Below are positions 30,920 to 41,000 of a DNA stretch of 64,000 nt, one piece after another. The DNA comes from Triticum aestivum (lineage: Eukaryota; Streptophyta; Magnoliopsida; Poales; Poaceae), in the NCBI RefSeq assembly GCF_018294505.1, contig NC_057797.1:122827116-122891115 (forward strand), read 5' to 3'. The translations under genes and the position numbers were made by a program. A model generated the notes under the pieces. The model made no database searches. It was not told the origin of the DNA and was given only the letters and a program-made list of their open reading frames with translations. Within the stretch, counting starts at the first letter, position 1, and each line of letters begins with the position of its first letter.

Positions 30920-32035
30920 TTAACCAGATAAATTGGCCTTGTTGCTCATCTTGTCGACTGCATCATGAAGAAGAAACCCGGCCAGGAAGCCCGCGATGCT
31001 CGCCACGGCCATGACTATCACTTCCCAGACCGGGATGCAGCAGTGCAGCCAGCCGAAATAGCCACCGGACGGCTCGCACGCAGCAGCCGGCCCGTCGCCG
31101 CCATCCAGCTTCTGTCGCAGGTGGTTCGGCAGCAGCACGGCGTCGACGACGTAGACGGCGAGGGGAGCTTCTTCGGACACCGTCTTGGTCACCCTGGCCC
31201 CAGCGCCACTCCTGCACGACGGCCACAGCCACACCGTGTCCCCGTCGTCGCGGACGGTGATGGCGTGGCTCTTGTTGGTGGCCGCGTCGGTGGCCAGCGA
31301 GCTCACCGACACCCAGTCGAACGCCTGGAACAACTTCCTGCCGTAGGTGGTCGCCGCGCCGTGGTACAGCAGGACGGCGAGCCGGTCGTCGGCGCCGAGG
31401 CTTCGGAACTTCGGCTCGAACTCGGCCAGGGCTTTGTCTTCGGGGCAGAACACCGTGAGGCCGCCGGCGCCCGCGGCGCGCTCCCAGAAGAGCTGGCTCG
31501 CGTTCCCCGTCTCGGCGACGAGGCGGGCGAAGTGGTCGCAGGCGCCGCCCGTGGAGATAACGTCCGTGAACGCCCGCTCCTCCGGCGCGTCGGATGCGCG
31601 CCCATGGCCGGAGTCGTCGATGCCTCGGAACTCGAGCCCGGGCGCTTCGTCGTCGTCCATGAGCACAGGCTCCTCGTCTATGCCCGAGCCGTCGATGCCC
31701 CGGAACTTGAGCCGGGGCGCTTCGCCCGGCTCGTCGTCGAGGTGGGCCATGAACACCGGCTCGTCCGGCGCGTCGGACGCGTGCCCACGGCCTGAGTCGT
31801 CGATGCCTCGGAACTCAAGCTGGGGAGCTTCGCCCGCCTCGTCGTCGTGCGTGGAGATCTCGGGCATGAACTCCGGCTCCTCCAGCGCGAAGGGCCCGTG
31901 CCTACGGCCCGGGTCGTCGATGCCTCGGAGCGCGAGCCTGGTCAGCCCTGCCTCGCCGTCGCCGCCCGCTGCAGCGCCTCCAGAAACGACGAGCAGAAGA
32001 ACGAGCAGAAAAGGTGCGGCCATCGCGGCTGCCAC
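30920..32035 (-). CDS. FAS1-2: fasciclin-domain membrane-anchored protein (intact copy)
   Basis: A 371-residue product. Residues 1-23 are a signal peptide (MAAAMAAPFLLVLLLVV). Residues 30-155 hold four acidic modules with cores LRGIDDPGR (36), FRGIDDSGRGHASDAP (75), FRGIDGSG (111) and FRGIDDSGHGRASDAP (136). The FAS1 domain is about 157-305, with LTVFCPEDKA at 193 and VYVVDAVLLP at 294. A C-rich linker (CEPSGGYFGWLHCCIP) leads to a membrane span at about 338-358 and a short basic tail NKANLSG. It is the only array member with an unbroken frame and native stop. Predicted role: extracellular FAS1 adhesion or wall-associated protein tethered to the plasma membrane. The single FAS1 domain behind a repeated acidic module is unlike ordinary fasciclin-like arabinogalactan proteins, which carry Pro/Ala-rich regions. 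Confidence 0.85.
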   Translation of the reverse strand: MAAAMAAPFLLVLLLVVSGGAAAGGDGEAGLTRLALRGIDDPGRRHGPFALEEPEFMPEISTHDDEAGEAPQLEFRGIDDSGRGHASDAPDEPVFMAHLDDEPGEAPRLKFRGIDGSGIDEEPVLMDDDEAPGLEFRGIDDSGHGRASDAPEERAFTDVISTGGACDHFARLVAETGNASQLFWERAAGAGGLTVFCPEDKALAEFEPKFRSLGADDRLAVLLYHGAATTYGRKLFQAFDWVSVSSLATDAATNKSHAITVRDDGDTVWLWPSCRSGAGARVTKTVSEEAPLAVYVVDAVLLPNHLRQKLDGGDGPAAACEPSGGYFGWLHCCIPVWEVIVMAVASIAGFLAGFLLHDAVDKMSNKANLSG

Positions 32036-32136
32036 ACCTTTCTCCCAAGAGAGCGCGAGGGAGGGGAGTTGCTGAGTGCCTTCTGGCTATGGCTGGTAGT
32101 TGCAGTGCAGTGCAGGGGGTGTGGCCGCGAGGGTGG

Positions 32137-32149
32137 AGTATTTATACAC
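32137..32149 (-). promoter_or_regulatory. TATA box of FAS1-2
   Basis: GTGTATAAATACT on the minus strand, about 105 bp upstream of the ATG and conserved in FAS1-1 and FAS1-3. Confidence 0.75.
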
Positions 32150-34164
32150 GGTGAAGGAGGCGGTCAGGCATAGGAATGGCGAGGTAGGAGCTCCATGGTC
32201 CGGAACGGAGCGAGGAAGGAAGGACTAAAGACGAGGGCTCTATACGTGTCGATCGCCCATAGGGTAGGGGGATATGGAAGCGAGCAAGGCAGAGCCCTAC
32301 CCAAGCGCGTTTCATCTTCCTCGTAACTTGATGCCGTCCAGCCGTCGATCGCCACAACAACTTTGTCGGTGTGTCTTGATACAAGGTTACTTTAGGGTTT
32401 TCGGTTTTGGGTTTAGGAAACGACGTTATTCCTTCCTAATTAAGATCGAACAGCACATTGTGATGCCTCGATTGCCACAATAGTGCACACGACATCACAA
32501 ATGTTACTTCCATGCCCTCTACGTAGGAGCGCTAACAATGCGTGCATGGACTGCATTGACCTGTAAAGTGTAAATGAAATGAGATGTGCGTGCCAGCGAC
32601 GCATGGAGAACATTTGGATGCAACGCGCGGCTTCTCACAGGCGTAACCGGAAGCAGAAAAGCTATGTTGAATGCGACGTCCCGGCCGGGAGATAACACGG
32701 AAGCAGGTACATGGTGGTGGATGGTGCGCCATTATCTCATGCCAAAACGGGCTATGGAAGATGAGGAGGGCGTTTATTCGCTGCTGCCAAGGTCACATCA
32801 CATGCCACCGCGTGCTCACATGATCACAGTATCGCATCCTTGCTCCGCGGTGAGTTCTTTCCTTGCTTGGCTCTGGGGCCGATTCATTACATGAGCATAT
32901 ATAGCATGTGACACCGATGCCTCCAACCACTCGTTCACACCTTTTACTTCAATCACTAGTACACCACAGCTACAATTAATCCACGTCTATAAACCGTCTT
33001 TGCGCCGCACGCATGTAGGTGTAGCTGTGTAAAACATACTAAGCGTGGGAGCAATATCTCGTTCTGGAAAAAAGAGCATCGAATTTGGACTCTACAACCA
33101 CGCACACGGCAATTACTCGGCAGCTTCTTGACAACTTACCACAAGGCAGAGCAAAGCTCCCTGCATATGAAGGTAGATCCATGTGCTCAATTGTTTCAAC
33201 TTTAGGCAAATACGGCAGACTTGGATTGCTGGTCACAAGTTACAAACGAGGGAGACGTTCATGTACTGGGTTTCGCTTCGTACCTTCATTGTTAAGTGAT
33301 CAATCGACTTCCACACATATATAAAATCCTAGGGACCGACTAAAAGGCAGGTACCCAAAATACATCGAGTGTCGGTTACTTCTTTTCTGTCCGTCGGATA
33401 TTCATCCAACGGCTCACAGGCCGTCTTCCACCTTCTTCCTCCCACGATATGATCCACCTCTTTTCTGCAGCCGCCGGCCTACCCTGCCCCATCCGCCTGC
33501 CTCCACCCCTGCGGCCGGCAGGCACTGCCGTGCACCGCCGGCCTACCCTGCCCCATCCGCCTGCCTCCACCCCCGCGGTCGGCAGGCACTGTCGTGCACC
33601 GCCTCGCTACCCCGCCCTCCACTCAACCCCCCTCCCCCCCCCCACCATCACTGTTGCTAACTATCGTCCCGACCATCCCTCTAGCCCCCGCACCACAGAT
33701 GAACAGCTCCGGCGATCCCGTGCACCCATCCACCCCTAAGATAGATATTGGGGTTGTGGCTTCCGCATAAGATAGATATTGGGGTTGTGGCTTCCGCCTA
33801 AGATAGATGGTGTGGCTAGTTCTTCTCCGGCGAGGTACAAGGAAGAAGGAAGGAAGAGGTACCGGACGCAACAACAAAAAATCAGGTACCTGGTAACTAG
33901 CAAAAACAGAAATCCTAAGTTTGGAACAGAGATTGCACTAAATTAGTTTAGAAGCTGAATCCGATGAGACGACATGATGTTATGAATCCAAGGCACATTT
34001 GATAATGCATGGACAACAAGGACATCAACATTAGATGACGAGATTCGACACAAACGCATACACATCTTCAGGGCAGGACTGCAAGCATTTCTAGCCATAT
34101 TATCCCTCTGCAAACTAATGAAAACGTTTTTGTAGTTCAAATTGAGCTAGAAAAATGTTTTATA
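32150..34164. repeat. Copy 2 of the FAS1 upstream module (non-coding)
   Basis: Shared blocks are GGAGCTCCATGGTCCGGAA (32189), CGATCGCCCATAGGGTAG, ACAACTTTGTCGGTGTGTC, CATGCCACCGCGTGCTCACA (32810), ACGTCTATAAACCGTC (32983), GGCAATTACTCGGCAGCTTC (33107) and ACTTGGATTGCTGGTCACAAG. It is interrupted by an unclassified element at 33332-33909. No gene was recognised. Confidence 0.65.
33332..33909. mobile_element. Unclassified 578-bp insertion with 8-bp target duplication
   Basis: AAATCCTA is duplicated at 33324-33331 and 33910-33917. Related module copies (42100 and 52720) read through this site without interruption. Subterminal CAGGTACC occurs inverted near both ends. Inside are a roughly 70-bp tandem duplication (33468-33603, GCCGGCCTACCCTGCCCC) and a 34-bp tandem duplication (33739-33805). 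No coding potential is credible. An 8-bp duplication would fit hAT. Confidence 0.6.
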
Positions 34165-34469
34165 TCTTCTATATCTAAATAGCTAGCCCCACTAACATAT
34201 TTCTCTTAACATGCATACATGTCACCTAAGCATGTTAACATGCATGCAAAAGACCCACTTCAGCATGTGAACATGCATGCAAAAGAACCACTTCGTCATG
34301 CCAACATGTATGTGAAAAGTCCACCTCATCAACAATGAAAAAATAAATCATATAAGTTTTTAGTTTTAGTTCTCGTATTATTCATCCAAATATTAATATT
34401 CAAAATAATCAAATATCATGAAAGTATATTGCAACCAAGTCCCGCAGCAACGCGTGGGGCATCGTCTAG
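34165..34469 (+). mobile_element. Small non-autonomous Helitron
   Basis: It starts TCTTCTATATCTAAATAG after an A. It ends with the hairpin CCCGCAGCAACGCGTGGGG, a few bases and CTAG before a T. These are the classic Helitron 3' hairpin and A^T insertion rule. Confidence 0.75.
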
Positions 34470-35638
34470 TTAGTGTAAAGAGGTAGTACTAAATTAACAA
34501 GGTACATGCACCGATATGCGTGCCAACGCCATCATACACCGTCTTCGACCACCCTCCACAACGGGTACGACCATCCTTGATACGGGCGTCATACGTCCCC
34601 TTGTTATTTCATACGTGTTGGGGTGAGGTGTCTCTAACCTACATTCTTTTTACAATTTGGGAATAAACATGTGTAGAATACTTGATTAAACTCTCAGTCC
34701 CACTAATCATATATCATCTGAAACCCAACCATGGGCTTAGCTGTCTTTTTAGTCTCCCCTTTTTGGTGGTTGAAGTCAACATGATTAATTCATTACAAAA
34801 AGGATATATGATAAGAATATCTCAATGGGTTTCTTTAAATAGATATACGAAATGCTTTTCCTAAGTTTGTGCATTATTTTGAATTATGTTGTGGAATGCA
34901 AAATGCACGACACTTGGAGTTTAGTAGAGATGTCCTATATCTTTAGAAACTGCGACATGCAAAGCATACCTGATATCGGAATGACTAAATGCATCATATG
35001 TCTAACAAATTACCTAAGGTGTGTCAACTGTGTCCTATAAATTCAAAAGTGAATATATGGGTCTTAATTGTGCATGTGTAATTCATGTCTTATCCGCGTT
35101 TCATCTGATAGCGTGGAATAATTATGTCTTTACAGAAATGTTTGTTTCATTTGTAAAAAATGTTCCTGTGTTTGAAACATGTATTTATGAAAAAACATAT
35201 TTTAAAAAATATTTATGTCTTTGTAAATGACTATATTTATGTTCAAGCACTTTTCTTATTGTTTTTTCATAGTTCCATAACAAAACCAGAAAAAAAATTG
35301 ATGAAACACGGATAAGACATGAATTACGCATGCACAAAGCAGCCCAAGTAGTCCAAATTTCATGTATTTCAAATTCGTTTAGGAAGATTTTACTGGGAAG
35401 AAAACAAGTGAATCTCCTCTCTTAAACATATCATCGAACATCTCAAGCTCTCAGCTATAAGGCCCACGAACACTGGCCGGGGTAGGAAGAAATGTTTGGC
35501 ACACACCAATGGCAAGATTGAGATAACGTTGACACGACTTGAATATGCACTTCTATGCCGGTAAAGCCAAAGAGTGCACAACTTACAAACCATCTCGACA
35601 ATCGATCTCGCTGCCTCCTCGCAGTGACACACACCTTA
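34470..35638. other. Intergenic region with an inverted repeat
   Basis: No gene. An imperfect inverted repeat of about 48 bp (35058-35105 against 35300-35346, containing ATTCATGTCTTATCCG) encloses about 195 bp, suggesting an old palindromic DNA-transposon remnant. Confidence 0.5.
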
Positions 35639-35813
35639 GACTAGCCATAATGGGTAGTAACATACAATAGTAATGTATCTATGTTAATATTCTATGTTAC
35701 TAACATATGTGTGGTAACATGCAACACTTCATTTATTAAGCTATAGACTCATCTTGCCTTGATATGTGTGATGTTACTCATACTAGTAGTACTCCCTCCT
35801 TTCCGGTTTATAA

Positions 35814-36088
35814 GGCTGGCCATAATGGGCGTAACATAACTAGTATCATATACTTGGGACTCGCAAACATGCTTACGTGGCAGGAAATTAAAGAAGAGAG
35901 AGAGAGGGTCATAGTAACATAGGTAGATACCGTAACATAATAAATGTTATACTACTATGTGTCATGCATGGCAATAAATAAGACCACCTATGATACTACT
36001 TTATGCTACTATGTACTATGGATGTAGTATCATACACTAGTATCATATGCATGATACTAGTATATGTTACTCCCCACTATGACCAGCC
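35814..36088. mobile_element. Tourist/Harbinger MITE nested in the Stowaway
   Basis: GGCTGGCCATAATGGG and CACTATGACCAGCC are inverted ends with TAA on both sides (35811-35813, 36089-36091). It is 275 bp long. Confidence 0.85.
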
Positions 36089-36352
36089 TAAGGCTCAATT
36101 CAAAAATCTCACCAACCAAGATAGATGATGAGTGGTGGAATATTTTTTGTAGTTTACAAAAGCACCCAATTAATGCTCTTGTTTTCCTAAAAAAATTATG
36201 TTTACGAATGCATTAATTGCAATGCATGCATACATAAAGTGCATGCATTGGTCAGTTTTCTCTTAATACTTGCATGCAATTATTTAATGCACCTTGAAGT
36301 CGGAACATGTGATGGGGAACAACCAAATTGAGCCTTATAAAATGAAAAACAA

Positions 36353-36649
36353 AGGCCTCCTTTGGTTTGTAGGAATTTCATATGATTTCTATAGGATAGG
36401 ATTTGCAAAGGAAAATTTTCTTTAAAGCCCTTTGATTTGTAGGAATGGATTCCTATTCCTATGTAGGATATGAATCAATCCTTCACATTTTAGAGGAAAA
36501 AAAACATTAGCTAAGACTTAATGAAAAAATTCCTATCCTATGCATCAAATGACATCTCCTTCTCTATAGGAATTGAGATGCATGTCATCTCACTTCTTAT
36601 GATTTTTCTATTCCTATAATATCCCTATCCTGTGAACCAAAGGAGACCT
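36353..36649. mobile_element. MITE nested in the Stowaway, superfamily unclear
   Basis: Inverted ends AGGCCTCCTTTGG and CCAAAGGAGACCT enclose 297 bp with internal inverted TAGGAATnnnATTCCTA-like sequence. The target duplication is ambiguous in an A-rich context. Confidence 0.7.
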
Positions 36650-36801
36650 AAAATTTCGAGATAAGCCCTATAAACCGGAAAGGAGGGAGTAACTAGCTAT
36701 GTTACCACATGCTACTTTTTTCATTTATTGCTTGTCACATCATTTATTTTATCTAGATATGTGTGATATTACTACATATGTTACTCTCATTGTGGGTAGT
36801 C

Positions 36802-37351
36802 TTAGCCGCGCGTGTAACCTCGTCCTCCCGTGCGCTACCACCTACTTATGCCACAAAGTGGGCGCTCACTAACTTGAGAAACAAAATAATAATTCAGCAT
36901 TGATCATGTTTATGGGCCAAATCATAGCACACCTTCAAGTAAGTACTCCCTCTGAATTTAAAGTGAAATCACGATATTTATTATGGATTGAAGGGATTAC
37001 TTTTCGTAGCATGATTTGACTACTTTTTTCTCGACTTCTAGGCCGATGTTGAATCTGACATTTTGCAACAGGAAAAATATGTACAAGTGATGTATGCAAA
37101 TTAAGTTGTGGCACAGGGCAGGAGCCAACACAGTAGACCACGAACTCACACGCAGAACAGTGACATGGACCGACAAGCGCATGCTGCAGCAACATATCTG
37201 CTGATCTAAACAGTGCGCACACGCACAACCATAATTATAGAGTGCCATATACTCCGGAGTAGATGTAAGAGGATTTATTCACTAGTGCAGTTGAACTTAA
37301 CCAGATAAATTAACCGCTAACATAGCTGCCTTCTTCTTGTTGTTGTTCAGT
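36802..37351. other. Intergenic region 3' of FAS1-3
   Basis: No gene. It contains a conserved FAS1 downstream block (GCACACGCACAACCATAATTATAGAG near 37207; AACTTAACCAGATAAATTAACC near 37293) shared with FAS1-1 and FAS1-2. Confidence 0.6.
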
Positions 37352-38391
37352 TCAGTGAATCCCGCGGCAGCAATCCTGGGGTATGAGAAACCCGATCACA
37401 GTGCCAACCATGCTCCCGACGGCCACCAGTATCGTTACCCAGGCCGGGATGCAGCAGTGCAGCCAGCCGAGATAGCCGCCGCACGGCTTGCACGCAGCAC
37501 CCGGCTCGTCGCCGCCGTCCAGCTTCTGTCGCAGGTGGCCCGGCAGCAGCACGGCGTCGACGACGTACACGGCGAGGGGGGCTTCTTCGGACACCGTCTT
37601 GGTCACCCTGACCCCAGCGCCGCTCCCGCACGACGGCCACACCGCCACAGCAGCACCGTGTCCCCGTCGTCGCGGACGGCGATGGCGTGGCTCTTGTTGG
37701 TGGCCGCGTCGGTGGCCAGCGAGCCCACCCGCACCCAGTCGAACGCCTGGAACTGCTCCCTCCGGTAGCGCGCCCCCGCGCCGTGGTGAAGCAGGACGGC
37801 GAGCTGGTCGTCGGCGCTCAGGCTGTCGAACTTGGGCTTGAACGTCGCCACCGCGAGGTCGTCGGGGCAGAAGACTGTGAGCCCGCGGCCGCGTTCGGCG
37901 AGGAGGCGCTGCTGGAAGATCTCGTCCGCGTTCGCCGTCGCGGCGAGGAGGCCCGCGAACCCCGCGCATCCGTTGGCGGACATAACGTCCATGAACACCT
38001 GCTGCATCGGCGCGTCGGACGCGTACCCACGGCCCGAGCCGTCGATGCCTCGGAGCTCGAGCCGCGGCGCTTCGCCCGCCTCGTCGTCGACCGTGGAGGC
38101 ATCGGCCATGACGTCCATAAACACCTCCTCCTCCGGCGCGACGGACGCATGCCCACGGCCCGAGTCGTCGATGCCACGGAACTCGAGTCGGGGCGTTTCG
38201 CCCGCCTCGTCGTCGTCAGTGGCGACAACGTCCATGAACACCGGCTCCTCCGGCGCGACCGACGCGATCCCACGGCCCGTGTCGTCGATGCCTCGGAGCT
38301 CGAGCCGGGGAAGCCACGCCTCGCCGTCGCCGCCCGCTGCAGCGCCCCCAGAGACGACGAGCAGAAGAAGGAGAAGAAACGGCGCGGCCAT
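37352..38391 (-). pseudogene. FAS1-3: fasciclin-domain gene, frameshifted
   Basis: From the ATG at 38391 the frame encodes a signal peptide (MAAPFLLLLLLVVSGG), three acidic modules (LRGIDDTGRG at residue 32, FRGIDDSGRGHASVAP at 71, LRGIDGSGRGYASDAP at 113) and a FAS1 domain from about 134 (LTVFCPDDLA at 161). It stops after 262 residues at 37603. Relative to FAS1-1 and FAS1-2, 16 nt replace 8 nt between CGACGGCC and ACCGTGTCC at about 37630-37655. This net +8 shift moves the frame within the FAS1 domain. The true C-terminus (TKTVSEEAPLAVYVVDAVLLP, then a membrane span) is still present in another frame down to a stop at 37352. A shortened secreted product lacking the anchor is conceivable, but loss of function is more likely. 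Its promoter is also displaced. Confidence 0.8.
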
Positions 38392-38695
38392 CGCGCGCTG
38401 GCACGAGCTTGCTAGCTAAGGGCATCTCCAGCCGTTGGCCCTCGGAGGGGCAAAAAATCGCTCCCGGGGGCGCACCGACGCTAAAGCACGCACTGGGGGC
38501 GTGATGCCTCCTAGTCGCGGCGCCCACGGTTAGTCAAAAAAGTCAAATATGACGCAAAAACGACTCAAATTTAACGCAAACATCGACGAGTTCGTTTAAA
38601 CTTAAACATATTTTAAAAAAAAAGAAAAAAAAAACTACCGTGGGCTACCCCCGCCGTCTCCCTCGCCGCCTGCCTCGCCGCCCGCCCACACGGTT

Positions 38696-39705
38696 CTACA
38701 TGCCGACGAGGCTGTAGAACCGCGTGTAGTCACCGCCGCCGCCGTCGTCGTCGTCGCCGCCCCCGCCTACGCCTCCGCCGTCCCTGCTGCATCCCTCCCC
38801 CGGTTGGCGCGGCGGATTGGACAGTTCGGGGGCGGCGGCGTCGTCGTCATCGCTGTCGAGGACCACGACGCCGTGCTCGTCCTCGTGTCCATGCTTGCGG
38901 GCGGCGATCTCCTCCAGGGCCCGGCGCTGCCGGACCATCTCGTCGCGGAGGTAGTCGTCCCACGCCCATCGCAGGGCGTCCTCGTCGGAGAAGCCGCGCC
39001 GGGTTATCTCCTCGTACTCCGCGGGGAGGCCGGGCTCCGGCTTGGGCTCGACGAGGACGAAGCGGCTAGTGGGTGGGGAGGCGTTGGCGCCGATGCGGAC
39101 GCCGGAGCTGCGGGTGCGCGTGCTGACCGGCGTGCCCTGGGGCTCCGGCTTGACGGGGCGGAGGCAGGGCGAGCCGCCGGACGAGGAGGAGGACCCCCCG
39201 GTCTCCATGCGCCTCGGGGTCCAGGAGCTTCCCCGGCGGCGTGAGAAGGAAGGGGGGCGGGGTACTCGAGGTGCGGCGTGTTGCCGCCCTCAATGTACTT
39301 GAGGACGGCCTCCAACGTGCGCCCGGGCACGCCCCACCACCGACGCCGGCCGATGGCGTTGAGCCTGCTGGAGGGCTCGACACCGTTGGTGGCCTCGAGC
39401 TGCTCGGCGTGACGGCGGCGGAAGTAGGGCTCCCAGAGCGGGCTGTCGGGGACGTACCGTGGCCCCTCCCTCGCCGCACGCGGCAGGGACGAGCGGATGC
39501 GTGCGATCTCCGCACACCGCGCAGCGCCGGTGGGTATCGGGGGCACCAGCACGCCGCCGGCGCTGGTCCTCCATGCCCCGGGTACCCGCATGTCTGGCGG
39601 GACCGGGTACTCGACCTCGAAAAGGAGGCGAGCCTCACTCTCGTGAAGATGGCGGCGGCCGAATCCGTTCGCCGCCGCGCCGTCGCCTGGGAAGCGCTCG
39701 GTCAT
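38696..39705 (-). pseudogene. Transposon-borne acidic-tail protein gene, one frameshift (copy 1)
   Basis: Start MTERFPGDG at 39705. The N-terminal half has a conserved block (LLFEVEYPVPPDMRVPGAW, then AEIARIRSSLPRAAREGPRY and WEPYFRRRHAEQ). The second half has a Ser-rich patch (GGSSSSSGGSPCLRPVK), GFSDEDALRWAWDDYLRDEM, an acidic stretch with GVVVLDSDDDD, and a Gly/Asp-rich end YTRFYSLVGM. The halves lie in frames offset by one nucleotide, changing at a C run near 39255, so this copy has a 1-nt deletion; intact it would be about 335 residues. GVVVLDSDDDD fits the consensus of a SUMO-interacting motif (hydrophobic core followed by acidic residues). Cellular function is unknown. The same protein recurs in copy 2 (54036-54608). 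Confidence 0.65.
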
Positions 39706-39830
39706 GGGTGCTGGAGACGGCGAGAGAGAGGAGAAGGAGGAACGACGACGGCGAGAGAGAGGCGAGGGAGGAACGACAACGGCGAGAGAGTACGAGTCGC
39801 CGAGTGCTCTAGGGCGCGTCTTATATAGGC

Positions 39831-39838
39831 CGAGGCGC
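39831..39838 (-). promoter_or_regulatory. TATA box of the transposon-borne gene (copy 1)
   Basis: CCTATATAA on the minus strand, about 126 bp before the ATG. The equivalent TATA occurs in copy 2 at 53932. Confidence 0.6.
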
Positions 39839-40255
39839 CGCCCATGCGCGAGCCGCCGTGAGTACGCGTGGCGGGCGAGGGAGGACGAGGGACGCGCGTC
39901 ATCCGCTCTTTACTGCGTCGCCCGTGAGGCATCAATGGCGCAGGCTGACCGGCGCGGCAGCTTTGGCATTGATTCGCCGCGGGAAACGAGGCGATGAGGA
40001 CGACGAAGGGCCGAGAAAAAGGGTAGAGTCGCTGACGCGGCGGCCCGCGGCTGTTTCGCGCCAAAACAGTTTGCCCCGGCGCCCCCTGGGGCGCCCCCCA
40101 GCGCGCCGGGTTCGGCCTGGGTCCGCCAGCGCTGTTTTCAGCCCAAGCCGGCGAAAATCGGGCTCCTGGGGGCGCGACTGGGCCGATTTTTCGGCGCCGG
40201 CGCAAAAAAAACGCCTGGGAAGGCCTTCCTGGGGGCGCGGCTGAAGATGCCCTAA

Positions 40256-40450
40256 GGCCTTGTACAATGGGAAGTGCTTAGACATATGCTTAGAAAAATA
40301 AACCGGATTTTTCTAAAGCACCGGTGCTTATTTGTACAGGATAGACGCTTAACTAAGCGTATCTTCTGTAGAAATAGGCACCGGTGTTTAAAAAAAGTCT
40401 GATTTATTTTTCTAAGTACCTTCCATAAGTATCTTTCATTGTACAAGGTC
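40256..40450. mobile_element. Tourist/Harbinger MITE adjoining the gene-bearing transposon
   Basis: Ends GGCCTTGTACAATGG and TCATTGTACAAGGTC are inverted. TAA at 40253-40255 is shared with the neighbouring transposon, and TAA at 40451-40453 closes it. The two elements are therefore inserted back to back in one TAA target. Confidence 0.8.
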
Positions 40451-40550
40451 TAAAAGGGTGTGAGATGCACGGAGTTGCTGAGTGGCTACGGTAGGCTGGT
40501 AGCAGTGCGGTGCAGTGTAGGGGGTGTGGCCACGAGGGTGCGGACTGCGG

Positions 40551-40563
40551 AGTATTTATACAC
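40551..40563 (-). promoter_or_regulatory. Displaced TATA box of FAS1-3
   Basis: GTGTATAAATACT matches FAS1-2 exactly. It lies about 2160 bp from the FAS1-3 ATG. Subtracting the two TAA-flanked insertions restores about 126 bp, the spacing seen in the other copies. The surrounding block (GGAGTTGCTGAGTGGCTAC at 40473, GGGGGTGTGGCC) is the conserved FAS1 5' UTR and promoter. Confidence 0.75.
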
Positions 40564-40739
40564 GGTAACGGTCTGACGGAGGCCATCAGGTAAAGAGCTC
40601 AATTGTCCGGATGGGAAGGGAATGAGGAAGGAAGGAGTAAAGGCAAGGGCTATATGTGTCGGTCGCCCATAGGGTATAGTTTTTTTATGGGAATCTCCCA
40701 TAGGGTACATGATATTGAAGCGAGCACGGAAAATATCTA

Positions 40740-40998
40740 CTCCCTTCGTCCTTGAAAGAGTGTACTTCCAACTTTGTTGGAGGGTCAATCTATTTCAAAG
40801 TTTGACCGAGTTTGTGCAAAAATATATTGATGCTTGTGAAACCAAATAGGTATATGATGAAAATATATTTTATTATGAATCTATTGATACTAATTTGATG
40901 ACATAAATGTTGGTCTATTATTGTATAAATACGGTCAAATATAAAAAAATTGATTTTTCAACAAAGTTGAAAATACACTCTTTTAAGGACAGAGAGAG
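40740..40998. mobile_element. Stowaway MITE
   Basis: Ends CTCCCTTCGTCCTTGAAAGAG and CTCTTTTAAGGACAGAGAGAG are inverted with TA on both sides. It is 259 bp long and lies in the promoter-distal flank of FAS1-3. Confidence 0.85.
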
Positions 40999-41000
40999 TA

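Larger units (their letters stand above)
35792..36689. mobile_element. Stowaway MITE nested in the Harbinger MITE
   Basis: Ends CTCCCTCCTTTCCGGTTTAT and ATAAACCGGAAAGGAGGGAG are inverted and TA flanks both sides. It is itself split by two other MITEs. Confidence 0.9.
35639..36801. mobile_element. Outer Tourist/Harbinger MITE hosting three further MITEs
   Basis: Ends GACTAGCCATAATGGGTAG and CATTGTGGGTAGTC are inverted, and TTA flanks both sides (35636-35638, 36802-36804). Without its insertions it is about 263 bp. Confidence 0.85.
38420..40252. mobile_element. Harbinger-like gene-bearing DNA transposon, copy 1
   Basis: The termini GGGCATCTCCAGCCG and CGGCTGAAGATGCCC are inverted, and TAA flanks both sides (38417-38419, 40253-40255). 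The 1833-bp element carries one gene with its own TATA box, on the minus strand. It is inserted in the 5' UTR of FAS1-3, 28 bp from its ATG. TAA duplication suggests PIF/Harbinger, but no transposase is present, so superfamily assignment is inference. Confidence 0.8.

Noticed and set aside
36945..37001. Degenerate Stowaway-like sequence beginning CTCCCTCTGAATTTAAAG
   Set aside because: Only one end resembles a Stowaway terminus. No inverted partner or TA pair could be fixed.
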